A stretch of DNA of 64,000 nt. Source: Enterobacter sp. C2. GTDB taxonomy: Bacteria; Pseudomonadota; Gammaproteobacteria; Enterobacterales; Enterobacteriaceae. Made by a program: the position numbers and the translations under genes. Where the stretch lies: the NCBI RefSeq assembly GCF_019880405.1, contig NZ_CP082269.1, positions 2,356,001 to 2,420,000 on the forward strand, written 5' to 3'. This document shows positions 54,314 through 62,479 of the stretch, piece after piece. Position 1 is the stretch's first letter. Every line of letters begins with the position of its first letter. The notes below the pieces were generated by a model. The model was not told the DNA's origin. It was given only the letters and a program-made list of their open reading frames with translations, and ran no database searches.

Positions 54314-54727
54314 ATGAGCGAAGCACTTAAAATTCTGAACAACATCCGTACTCTTCGTGCACAGGCAAGAGAATGCACTCTCGAAACGCTCGAAGAAATG
54401 CTGGAAAAATTAGAAGTTGTTGTTAACGAGCGTCGTGAAGAAGATAACGCTGCCGCAGCTGAAATTGAAGAGCGTACGCGTAAACTGCAGCAGTATCGTG
54501 AAATGCTGATTGCTGACGGTATTGACCCGAACGAACTGCTGAACAGCATGGCAGCGGCGAAAGTCGGTACTAAAGCTAAGCGTGCAGCACGCCCGGCGAA
54601 ATATAGCTACGTTGACGAAAACGGCGAAACTAAAACCTGGACCGGCCAGGGCCGTACACCAGCAGTTATTAAGAAAGCCATGGACGAGCAAGGCAAACAG
54701 CTGGAAGACTTCCTGATCAAGGAATAA
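54314..54727 (+). CDS. hns: nucleoid-associated silencer H-NS
   Basis: A 137-residue DNA-binding protein, same length as E. coli H-NS, that silences AT-rich and horizontally acquired genes. The N-terminal coiled-coil oligomerisation domain (about 1-65) is followed by a linker and the C-terminal DNA-binding domain with the conserved [14 protein letters not shown]-hook-like loop. The gene has its own promoter and terminator. The AT-rich accessory genes in this window (34.3-35.6 and 25.6-26.0 kb) are natural targets, by inference. Confidence 0.98.
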   Translation: MSEALKILNNIRTLRAQARECTLETLEEMLEKLEVVVNERREEDNAAAAEIEERTRKLQQYREMLIADGIDPNELLNSMAAAKVGTKAKRAARPAKYSYVDENGETKTWTGQGRTPAVIKKAMDEQGKQLEDFLIKE

Positions 54728-54744
54728 TCCTTCGCCTGATGTAA

Positions 54745-54772
54745 AAAATCCCGCCACGGCGGGATTTTTTAT
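54745..54772 (+). terminator. terminator after hns
   Basis: AAAAAATCCCGCC-AC-GGCGGGATTTTTT, a perfect stem with U-run beginning about 20 bases past the hns stop. Confidence 0.9.
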
Positions 54773-54828
54773 TGCTGCTAACGCAAAGTCTGCGTTGACG
54801 CTTGTTGCCACTTAGAAACAATCAGCAA

Positions 54829-54873
54829 TAAAAAAGCCGGAGATAATCCGTACGTAACGGTGATATCTCCGGC
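54829..54873 (-). terminator. terminator after galU
   Basis: GCCGGAGAT (54836-54844) pairs with ATCTCCGGC (54865-54873); read on the minus strand it ends in TTTTTT, 28 bases past the galU stop. Confidence 0.8.
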
Positions 54874-54900
54874 CTGCGTCAGACGGCGTTCAGAAAGGCC

Positions 54901-55809
54901 TTACTTTGTAAGACCCATCTCATCTTCCAGCCAGCTTTTAAATTCTTCGCCCAGCGTGTTATGACGAATACCGTATTCGACAAAAGCTTGCATATAGCCC
55001 AGCTTATTGCCGCAGTCATGGCTCTTACCTTTCATATGGTAAGCTTCAACGGTCTCTTTCTCGATAAGCATATCGATACCGTCGGTCAGCTGGATCTCAT
55101 CCCCTGCTCCCGGAGGCGTTTTCGCCAGCAGAGGCCAGATTTCAGCGCTTAGGACGTAACGGCCCACGACTGCGAGGTTAGAAGGTGCAACGTTAGCCTT
55201 AGGCTTCTCAACCACGCCAACCATGGGCACACTTTCACCCGGCTTCAAATCCGCGCCTTTACAGTCTACAACGCCGTAAGCGGTCACATCTTCTACAGGC
55301 TCAACCATAATCTGGCTGCAGCCGGTTTCATCGAAGCGTTTGATCATTTCAGCCAGGTTATCCTGGGAGAGATCGGACTCATATTCATCAAGAATAACGT
55401 CGGGCAGAATAACGGCAACGGGCTCATCACCTACAACCGGATGCGCGCACAGTACCGCGTGGCCTAAACCTTTAGCCAGACCCTGACGCACCTGCATAAT
55501 AGTCACGTGCGGCGGGCAAATAGACTGTACCTCTTCCAGCAGCTGGCGCTTAACGCGTTTTTCCAGCATGGCTTCCAGCTCAAAGCTGGTGTCGAAGTGG
55601 TTTTCGATGGAGTTTTTAGATGAATGAGTAACTAAAACGATTTCCGTAATACCCGCCGCAATACATTCATTTACGACGTATTGAATTAAGGGTTTATCAA
55701 CCAGCGGCAGCATCTCTTTTGGGATAGCTTTCGTGGCGGGCAGCATCCGGGTACCTAATCCTGCGACCGGGATAACTGCTTTTGTTACTTTTGAATTAAC
55801 GGCAGCCAT
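54901..55809 (-). CDS. galU: UTP-glucose-1-phosphate uridylyltransferase
   Basis: Makes UDP-glucose for LPS core, trehalose, galactose metabolism and capsule. 302 residues as in E. coli. Nucleotidyltransferase motif [20 protein letters not shown] near residue 20, uridine-site [11 protein letters not shown], and [16 protein letters not shown] near the C-terminus. Downstream of rssB on the same strand, 198 bases apart, as in E. coli. Confidence 0.97.
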   Translation of the reverse strand: MAAVNSKVTKAVIPVAGLGTRMLPATKAIPKEMLPLVDKPLIQYVVNECIAAGITEIVLVTHSSKNSIENHFDTSFELEAMLEKRVKRQLLEEVQSICPPHVTIMQVRQGLAKGLGHAVLCAHPVVGDEPVAVILPDVILDEYESDLSQDNLAEMIKRFDETGCSQIMVEPVEDVTAYGVVDCKGADLKPGESVPMVGVVEKPKANVAPSNLAVVGRYVLSAEIWPLLAKTPPGAGDEIQLTDGIDMLIEKETVEAYHMKGKSHDCGNKLGYMQAFVEYGIRHNTLGEEFKSWLEDEMGLTK

Positions 55810-56007
55810 TTAAAATCTCCTGGACTGTTCAAACTAGAACACGTTCGTCAATGAATAGTGCATTGAGTATATCAGTATCAAACTGTGAGCCTGGTCTGAA
55901 TTGAACTCATTGACCTGTAATTAAGACAATTACCTATAAGACTATCCTGATGGTAGCACCCGGCTCGTTTTTGCGGTAAAGCAAAATGGTTAGCCCGATG
56001 CGATCGC

Positions 56008-57021
56008 TCATTCCGCAGACAGCATTAAGCGCAAACGTCCGCCCATTCCCCACACCTGACACTGCCAGTCTTCACAGCGCTGGCTAATTTGATTTAGGTA
56101 AGCATTACCCAGCGTGCCTAACGGCACGCCGCTGTTAATCTGCACCTGCTGCTCGCTGGTATTCAGCGTTGCGTTGAGGCCAGCGGAGACTAATATCAAA
56201 TTTTTGTGTTCGCTGTGGTAATAACCCACCAGCAGAGGAAACTGGCCGGGTAAATTAGCCTGCCGCAGTAATTGGTTAACCTGCTTTAAGAGTGCACCCA
56301 GTTCAGGCAAGCGTTGACGTTGCTGAGAGAGCTGCTCTTGCAGCAAGCCATTGAAGAGTGCACGTAATAACAGTGCGGCTAAAACACCGTTATCGCCAGC
56401 GCGTGTCACATCCAGACAATAAAAGGCGAGGTCGTGATCGGAGAGCGGTGCAATATCTAATACCAGGCCGGGCTGATCGGCAGCAACAAGCTGACGATAA
56501 TTAACCCGGCACTGGGACATGACCTGCTGAACGGGAGGCTGTAATTCCTGCAGCAGCTTTGCGGCTGCATGCGGATCGCTGACTAATGCATCCCAATCCT
56601 GAAAGAGCCGCTCCTCTTCCTCTACCCGGGAATTAAACATATTGGGATAGAGGCAGGCCAATACGGTTTCCCGCAGGCGAGCAAAATCTTTTACCGGCTT
56701 GAGCAACACATCCTGCACGCCGAGACGAAGCGCCTTGGCAATGTCAGCCATATTCTCGGTTGCCGAAATCACGAGGATCGGCGTTTGATCGCCTTCGTTG
56801 CGCAGATGCTCCACCAACTTAAGGCCATTCATCCGCGGCATTGCGATATCACAGATCATCAGATCTGGTTTGACCCTGGCAAACATCTCTAGTGCTTCCA
56901 CTCCGTCACCCGCGAGGGTGGTGGATGCCCCAAGAGACAAAAGCCAGGAGTCCAGCAGTGAGCGGAAAACGGGTTCGTCTTCAACGATTAACATATGTTT
57001 TCCGGCCAATGGCTGCGTCAT
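56008..57021 (-). CDS. rssB: RssB (SprE), adaptor for sigma-S proteolysis
   Basis: A response-regulator adaptor that delivers RpoS to ClpXP. 337 residues as in E. coli. Receiver domain 1-120 with phospho-acceptor Asp58 in LMICDIAMPRMNG and acidic pocket VEDE; C-terminal PP2C-like domain lacking catalytic function. In E. coli rssB is co-transcribed behind rssA; here no intact rssA lies upstream, only an apparent remnant, so the promoter arrangement must differ. Confidence 0.96.
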   Translation of the reverse strand: MTQPLAGKHMLIVEDEPVFRSLLDSWLLSLGASTTLAGDGVEALEMFARVKPDLMICDIAMPRMNGLKLVEHLRNEGDQTPILVISATENMADIAKALRLGVQDVLLKPVKDFARLRETVLACLYPNMFNSRVEEEERLFQDWDALVSDPHAAAKLLQELQPPVQQVMSQCRVNYRQLVAADQPGLVLDIAPLSDHDLAFYCLDVTRAGDNGVLAALLLRALFNGLLQEQLSQQRQRLPELGALLKQVNQLLRQANLPGQFPLLVGYYHSEHKNLILVSAGLNATLNTSEQQVQINSGVPLGTLGNAYLNQISQRCEDWQCQVWGMGGRLRLMLSAE

Positions 57022-57139
57022 GTTCTCTCCCCTGCCTTACGATAGTTCAATAGTGGCACGCTATTGCGACTACCGCCTGTCAGATTTTGCTTCAAAAAGC
57101 GAAAAACCAAGTACTCAAACATTTTATGTGCACCAAGTG

Positions 57140-57470
57140 GTTACAATTCGCCCAGTACCCTCTCTCGTCCTGCTGAAAAACAGCAATACGCGCTGCCGCA
57201 CACCAGGCCGGCAGAAAAAACAGGACAAATAGGTTTCATCAGGATCCAAGGCCCATCTGGCGCGTTATGGCAGTGATATACCATGCGTAAGTGACTGAAC
57301 CAGAAACGTCGTGATGCCAAAACATTGCGGCGGCTAAACGCCTCTCTCAGCGCTGCCCGCCACTCGCCTATGCCGAAACGTACTAAATTTTTGACCTTAT
57401 GACCAGCACTGGAGAATATATCCTCTCCTAAACCCTGCTGGCATAGCGTCATCGTCATCGCTCAGTTAAC
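57140..57470 (-). pseudogene. probable decayed 3' remnant of rssA
   Basis: The 500 bases between rssB and ychJ are where E. coli has the ~300-codon patatin-like gene rssA, but no frame of that size exists. A minus-strand frame here contains ILMKPICP, close to the ILIQPVCP near the C-terminus of E. coli RssA as I remember it, preceded by GEWRAALREAFSRR (like its WHARLKER segment) and followed by GRERVLGEL, a stop and PLGAHK (like DELLPLVRTN). Matches jump frames, as expected for a degraded gene. Its location and orientation fit. This rests on remembered protein sequence, so confidence is moderate. Confidence 0.45.
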
Positions 57471-57520
57471 ATAGTGCTGTAAAGGCGCATCTGCGCTCTC
57501 ATTTATTCAGGATACCTATT

Positions 57521-57979
57521 TTGTCAAACCGTTGTCCCTGCGGTAGCGCACTGGAGTATAGCCTATGTTGCCAGCCTTATCTGTCTGGAAAAGTGATTGC
57601 GTCCAATCCTGGCCTTTTGATGCGCTCGCGCTATACGGCGTTTGTGGAAAAGTGTGCTGACTATCTGATCCAAACCTGGCATCCCTCCTGTGAGGCTGCG
57701 ACCTTCCGTCAGGAGATCGAAGCCGGCTTTGCCGGAACCGAGTGGTTGGGCCTGACGCTCTTTGAAGAGAGTGAAGGCAGCCATAGTGGTGAAGGGTTCG
57801 TCAGTTTTGTGGCTCGCTTTCGTGAGAACGGCAAAACGGGCGCAATTATCGAGCGCTCCAGGTTCTTAAAAGAAAATGGCCAATGGTATTATATTGATGG
57901 CACGCGACCCCAGTTTGGCCGTAACGATCCCTGCCCTTGTGGCTCGGGCAAAAAATTTAAAAAGTGCTGCGGGCAATAA
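57521..57979 (+). CDS. ychJ: YchJ, SEC-C motif protein
   Basis: A 152-residue protein with two zinc-binding SEC-C-type Cys clusters: [13 protein letters not shown] at the N-terminus and [17 protein letters not shown] at the C-terminus, around an NTF2-like central domain ([21 protein letters not shown]). Function unknown. The start is TTG at 57521, giving MSNRCPCGS, matching the E. coli length of 152. purU follows 45 bases later on the same strand. Confidence 0.93.
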   Translation: MSNRCPCGSALEYSLCCQPYLSGKVIASNPGLLMRSRYTAFVEKCADYLIQTWHPSCEAATFRQEIEAGFAGTEWLGLTLFEESEGSHSGEGFVSFVARFRENGKTGAIIERSRFLKENGQWYYIDGTRPQFGRNDPCPCGSGKKFKKCCGQ

Positions 57980-58024
57980 ACCCAGCGGTACCTCATAGCA
58001 AACACGTCAAGGATTCACCCGGCA

Positions 58025-58867
58025 ATGCATTCACTACAACGAAAAGTTCTGCGTACTATCTGTCCCGATCAAAAGGGGCTGATCGCACGCATCACCAATA
58101 TTTGCTACAAGCACGAACTGAACATTGTGCAGAACAATGAGTTTGTCGATCACCGTACCGGCCGCTTCTTTATGCGTACCGAGCTGGAGGGCATCTTTAA
58201 CGATGCGACTCTGCTGGCCGATCTCGACAGCGCCCTGCCTGATGGTTCCGTGCGGGAGCTAACCCCAGCCGGACGTCGCCGCATCGTGATTCTGGTGACC
58301 AAAGAGGCCCACTGCCTGGGCGATCTGCTGATGAAGGCCAACTATGGCGGTCTCGACGTAGAGATTGCGGCCGTTATTGGCAACCATGATACGCTGCGCA
58401 CGCTGGTAGAGCGTTTTGATATTCCCTTCGAGCTGGTAAGTCATGAAGGGCTGACTCGCGAAGATCACGACGAGAAGATGGCTCAGGCGATTGAAGCCTA
58501 CGATCCGGACTATGTGGTGCTGGCGAAATATATGCGCGTGCTGACGCCCACCTTTGTTGCTCGCTTCCCGAATAAGATCATTAATATTCACCACTCATTC
58601 TTACCGGCGTTTATTGGTGCCCGTCCTTATCACCAGGCTTACGAGCGCGGCGTGAAGATTATCGGTGCGACTGCGCACTATGTGAATGATAATCTGGACG
58701 AGGGTCCGATTATTATGCAGGACGTTATTCACGTTGATCACACCTACACCGCCGAAGATATGATGCGCGCGGGTCGCGACGTTGAGAAGAACGTACTCAG
58801 CCGGGCGCTGTACGAAGTTCTGGGGCAGCGGGTATTTGTCTACGGCAACCGAACGATTATTCTGTAA
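58025..58867 (+). CDS. purU: formyltetrahydrofolate deformylase
   Basis: Hydrolyses 10-formyl-THF to formate and THF, supplying formate for PurT and balancing one-carbon units. 280 residues as in E. coli. N-terminal ACT domain (about 1-85; binds Met/Gly effectors) and C-terminal formyltransferase-like domain with NIHHSFLPAFIGARPYHQA and the catalytic Asp in VNDNLDEGPII. Confidence 0.97.
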   Translation: MHSLQRKVLRTICPDQKGLIARITNICYKHELNIVQNNEFVDHRTGRFFMRTELEGIFNDATLLADLDSALPDGSVRELTPAGRRRIVILVTKEAHCLGDLLMKANYGGLDVEIAAVIGNHDTLRTLVERFDIPFELVSHEGLTREDHDEKMAQAIEAYDPDYVVLAKYMRVLTPTFVARFPNKIINIHHSFLPAFIGARPYHQAYERGVKIIGATAHYVNDNLDEGPIIMQDVIHVDHTYTAEDMMRAGRDVEKNVLSRALYEVLGQRVFVYGNRTIIL

Positions 58868-58949
58868 GCGGCTGATGAAATGAATTGCTTAGCAATAATG
58901 CGTTACGCATAAAAAGCATGCAAACGGTTCATTTCTTTAAAAGGAATGC

Positions 58950-58986
58950 TTTACAGCGGCGCGTCATTTGATATGATGCGCCCCGC
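58950..58986 (+). promoter_or_regulatory. tyrT promoter with stringent discriminator
   Basis: -35 TTTACA (58950-58955), 16-base spacer, -10 TATGAT (58972-58977), then the GC-rich discriminator GCGCCCCGC (58978-58986). It is nearly identical to the well-studied E. coli tyrT promoter, a target of ppGpp control and Fis activation. Confidence 0.9.
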
Positions 58987-59024
58987 TTCCCAAGGGAAGC
59001 AGGCCAGTACCAGTATTACCCCGT

Positions 59025-59109
<85 letters not shown>

Positions 59110-59134
59110 TCTCTACAAGCAAGATATTACCCCT

Positions 59135-59200
<66 letters not shown>

Positions 59201-59219
<19 letters not shown>

Positions 59220-59456
59220 TCTTCTTATAAGGCACTCCAGTTAAATCAAACCTCAAAGCCGCATGCCATTCCGTACCGGGAAGGATGAGAAGCTTCGACC
59301 AAGGTTCGATTCGAGCGATAGCGAGAAAGCGTTGCCGCAGGCAACGACCCGAAGGGCGAGGTGCAAAGCACCGAGTAATCCTTCCCCCACCACCATCTTC
59401 TTATAAAGCACCCCAGTTAAATCAAACCTCAAAGCCGCATACCACTTCGCACCGAT
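59201..59456 (+). repeat. rtT-like tandem repeat downstream of tRNA-Tyr
   Basis: A segment of about 80 bases starting with the last 19 bases of tRNA-Tyr plus CTTCTTATAA (59201-59280) recurs, with a few mismatches, at 59377-59456, a period of 176 bases. The interval includes AAGGATGAGAAGCTTCGACC and a short GTTGCCGCAGGCAAC hairpin. This is the organisation of the E. coli rtT repeat (about 178 bases per unit) behind tyrT. The transcript would be released on tRNA processing. Confidence 0.8.
59220..59376 (+). ncRNA. candidate rtT/RttR-like small RNA
   Basis: The spacer between the tRNA-Tyr 3' end and the repeated 3' fragment resembles the E. coli rtT RNA (RttR, about 170 nt), which was reported to modulate the stringent response when tRNA-Tyr precursors are processed. 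Identity is from locus and repeat structure only; stable RNA is not shown. Confidence 0.45.
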
Positions 59457-59512
59457 CTCCCCGGTGGCGCTGCGCTTATCTGGGCTACGCTGTTTCAGCA
59501 CCACCTCTACTC

Positions 59513-59539
59513 AAAAAAAAACCTCGCCGTAGCGAGGTT
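59513..59539 (-). terminator. terminator of the nar operon
   Basis: An 8-bp stem AACCTCGC / GCGAGGTT with a 4-base loop; read on the minus strand it runs into a T-tract, 20 bases past the narI stop codon. It may also end tyr readthrough, which arrives from the other side. Confidence 0.85.
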
Positions 59540-59559
59540 GGAATTAAACAGGAAACTCA

Positions 59560-60237
59560 TTAGCGACGGGCGCGTACCACCTGGTATTTGCGCGTCATGT
59601 ACTCCACCGGCGCGCTCCAGATATGTACCAGGCGCGAGAACGGGAAGAGCAGGAACAGCGTCATCCCCAGCACCAGGTGCACGCGGAAAATGAACGCCAC
59701 ACCGTCGAGATGCTGCGATGCACCGCCGTGGAAGGTCACAATTGACTGCGCCCAGCCCACCAGCTTCATCATTTCACTCCCGTCCATATGCTGAGCTGAG
59801 AACGGGATCGTCAGCAGGCCCAGCGTGCACTGCACCATCAGCAGGGTCAGGATCAAAATATCTGCCGTGGTGGTAGTGGCGCGCACACGCGGGCTGAACA
59901 GGCGGCGCTTAAGCAGCAGCAGGCCGCCCAACAGCGTCATGATACCGAATACCCCCCCGGCGATCATGGCCAGCTTCTGTTTGACGTCAATCGGCAGAAA
60001 GGATTCATACATCCAGTGCGGCGTGAGCATCCCCACCAGGTGACCGGCAAAGATCCCGATAATCCCGATGTGGAACAGGTTTGAGGCCAGGTTCATCCCT
60101 TTGCGATCCAGCATCTGGCTGGAGCCAGCTCGCCAGGTGTACTGCCCGTAGTCATAGCGCAGCCAGCTGCCGACGAGAAATACCGTGCCGGCAATATAGG
60201 GATAGATGTCATAGAAGAACATATTAAGGAACTGCAT
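59560..60237 (-). CDS. narI: respiratory nitrate reductase A gamma subunit (cytochrome b)
   Basis: The membrane anchor that oxidises quinol and passes electrons through two b hemes to NarH. 225 residues as in E. coli, with five membrane helices; heme-ligand histidines are visible in [17 protein letters not shown] and the HLVLG...FSRLVH region. Last gene of narGHJI; its start overlaps the narJ stop by one base. Confidence 0.97.
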   Translation of the reverse strand: MQFLNMFFYDIYPYIAGTVFLVGSWLRYDYGQYTWRAGSSQMLDRKGMNLASNLFHIGIIGIFAGHLVGMLTPHWMYESFLPIDVKQKLAMIAGGVFGIMTLLGGLLLLKRRLFSPRVRATTTTADILILTLLMVQCTLGLLTIPFSAQHMDGSEMMKLVGWAQSIVTFHGGASQHLDGVAFIFRVHLVLGMTLFLLFPFSRLVHIWSAPVEYMTRKYQVVRARR

Positions 60238-60947
60238 TATTGCTGTCCTCCGGTTGAGATATTCAAATATTGCGGTGCCACCGCGCCAGCAAACCGGCGC
60301 TGATGGGAAGCGATCTCGGACTCACCGCAGCCCTGGTCGGCAAAGAACTTCACCTGCTCCTCTTCCCAGACGGCGTCCAGCGCCTGGGGAGTATCATCCC
60401 GGGCTTCACCGGCAATTTTCTCGCCGACTTTCTGACGATCGACGTCGGTTTTGGCTAGCCGCAGCAGCAGCTCAAACAGGCTGGCATAGCGGCTCTCGCG
60501 CTGTTGCAGACGGGCGTTAAGCAGGGCCAGAATCGGGGCGATATCCTCCAGGCCCTCCAGTGCGTCGTTCACCGGCAGCTGAGCCAGATACTCCAGATAG
60601 AGCGGGAGATGATCCGGCAGCTCACGGCGGTCGATAACCAGACCCTGGCGCTCATACTGCGCCAGCAGATCCACCATCGCCTGACCACGATCGCGGGATT
60701 CACCATGCACATGCTCAAACAGCAGCAGCGAGGTCGCGCGACCGCGATCGAAAAGCTCGCTGTAGGCCGCCTGGGCATCAAGCAGATCCTGACTCATCAG
60801 GTCACGAATGAAGATGACCAGCTGATGGGCATCTTTAAGCGACAGGTGCTCGCTCTCCGCCAGGGCATCAAACAGCTCCTGCTGATGCTGCCACAGGGCA
60901 GCATCCGGATACTCCAGCAGGCGGGAAATCACGACGAGTTCAATCAT
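60237..60947 (-). CDS. narJ: nitrate reductase A assembly chaperone NarJ
   Basis: A 236-residue redox-enzyme maturation chaperone (TorD/NarJ family) that inserts the molybdenum cofactor into NarG and guides membrane assembly. Mostly helical, with the conserved [12 protein letters not shown] start and [12 protein letters not shown] segment. Overlaps narH by four bases (ATGA). Confidence 0.97.
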   Translation of the reverse strand: MIELVVISRLLEYPDAALWQHQQELFDALAESEHLSLKDAHQLVIFIRDLMSQDLLDAQAAYSELFDRGRATSLLLFEHVHGESRDRGQAMVDLLAQYERQGLVIDRRELPDHLPLYLEYLAQLPVNDALEGLEDIAPILALLNARLQQRESRYASLFELLLRLAKTDVDRQKVGEKIAGEARDDTPQALDAVWEEEQVKFFADQGCGESEIASHQRRFAGAVAPQYLNISTGGQQ

Positions 60948-62479
60948 GGGCGCGGCTCCGTTTTCTTGGTCACATCAACGGCATCAATACGGCGGCTGTT
61001 AAACAGGTTGAACTTGGTGTCGCTGCCGTGGCAGCCGTCACCGAAGCTAAAGCCGCAGCCGTTACGTTCCGGGAATGCATCCCGCGCCAGCTCGCGGTGG
61101 CTGGTAGGAATAACGAAACGGTCTTCGTAGTTGGCAATCGCCAGGTAACGATACATCTCCTGCGCCTGGGCTTCGCTTAAGCCCACCTCTTCCAGAGCAC
61201 GAATATCGTTAACGTTATCTACGGTCTCGGCACGCTTGTAGTGACGCATCGCCAGCATGCGTTTCAGCGCCAGCAGCACCGGCTGGGTATCTCCCGCCGT
61301 CAGCAAGTTAGCGAGATACTGTACCGGGATGCGCAGGCTCTCGACGTCCGGCAGGATGCCGTTGCTGCCCAGCTCGCCCGCGTCGGCCGCCGACTGGATC
61401 GGTGACAGAGGCGGCACGTACCAAACCATCGGCAGAGTGCGATACTCCGGGTGCAGCGGTAGGGCCAGCTTCCAGTCCATCGCCAGTTTCCAGACTGGTG
61501 ACTTCTGCGCGGCGTCAATCACGCTCTGCGGCACGCCGTCCTTCAGCGCCTGCTCGATAACCGCCGGATCGTTCGGGTCGAGGAAGACGTCCAGCTGACG
61601 CTGGTAGAGATCTTTCTCGCTCTCCGTTGCCGCCGCATTTTCAATGGCGTCCGCGTCATACAGCAGCACGCCCAGGTAGCGGATGCGCCCCACGCAGGTC
61701 TCGGAGCAGACGGTCGGCATCCCGGCCTCAATACGCGGATAACAGAAGATGCACTTCTCGGACTTGCCGCTCTTCCAGTTGAAGTAGATCTTTTTGTAGG
61801 GGCAGCCGGTAACGCACATCCGCCAGCCGCGGCACTTGTCCTGATCGATCAGCACAATGCCATCCTCTTCACGCTTGTAGATCGCGCCGCTCGGGCAGGT
61901 CGCGACGCAGGCCGGGTTCAGGCAGTGCTCACACAGGCGCGGCAGATACATCATGAAGGTGTTTTCAAACTGCCCGTACATCGCCTTCTGCATGTTTTCG
62001 AAGTTCTGGTCCTGGCTGCGCTTCTCAAATTCGCCGCCGAGGATCTCTTCCCAGTTCGGACCGCTGACGATCTTATCCATCCGCTGACCGCTGATTTTCG
62101 ACCGCGGACGGGCGATGGGCTGATGCTTGCCCTCCGGCGCGGTGTGCAGATGCTGATAGTCGTAGTCGAACGGCTCGTAATAGTCATCGATGCCCGGCAG
62201 ATGTGGGTTGGCGAAGATTTTACCCAGCAGCGTGGCACGGTTCCCCATGCGCGGCTGCAGCTTGCCGTTCACTTTGCGGATCCAGCCGCCCTTCCACTTC
62301 TCCTGATTCTCCCAGTTATCCGGGAAACCTACGCCAGGCTTGCTCTCAACGTTGTTGAACCAGGCGTACTCCATCCCTTCCCGGCTAGTCCAGACGTTTT
62401 TACAGGTGACCGAGCAGGTATGACAGCCGATGCACTTGTCAAGGTTCAGCACCATGCCTACCTGTGAACGAATTTTCAT
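60944..62479 (-). CDS. narH: nitrate reductase A beta subunit (iron-sulfur)
   Basis: Carries three [4Fe-4S] and one [3Fe-4S] clusters from NarI to NarG. 511 residues. Cluster motifs: CIGCHTCSVTCKNVW, CEHCLNPACVATCPSG, CRGWRMCVTGCPYKK (Trp in place of one Cys, giving the 3Fe cluster) and CIFCYPRIEAGMPTVC. The start overlaps the narG stop (ATGA). Confidence 0.98.
   Translation of the reverse strand: MKIRSQVGMVLNLDKCIGCHTCSVTCKNVWTSREGMEYAWFNNVESKPGVGFPDNWENQEKWKGGWIRKVNGKLQPRMGNRATLLGKIFANPHLPGIDDYYEPFDYDYQHLHTAPEGKHQPIARPRSKISGQRMDKIVSGPNWEEILGGEFEKRSQDQNFENMQKAMYGQFENTFMMYLPRLCEHCLNPACVATCPSGAIYKREEDGIVLIDQDKCRGWRMCVTGCPYKKIYFNWKSGKSEKCIFCYPRIEAGMPTVCSETCVGRIRYLGVLLYDADAIENAAATESEKDLYQRQLDVFLDPNDPAVIEQALKDGVPQSVIDAAQKSPVWKLAMDWKLALPLHPEYRTLPMVWYVPPLSPIQSAADAGELGSNGILPDVESLRIPVQYLANLLTAGDTQPVLLALKRMLAMRHYKRAETVDNVNDIRALEEVGLSEAQAQEMYRYLAIANYEDRFVIPTSHRELARDAFPERNGCGFSFGDGCHGSDTKFNLFNSRRIDAVDVTKKTEPRP

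Noticed and set aside
57064-57276. 70-codon plus-strand frame between rssB and ychJ
   Set aside because: No ribosome-binding site or domain; overlaps the probable rssA remnant on the other strand.
59377-59395. Third tRNA-Tyr gene
   Set aside because: Only the 3' 19 bases are present; no acceptor 5' half or anticodon arm. It is part of the rtT-like repeat.
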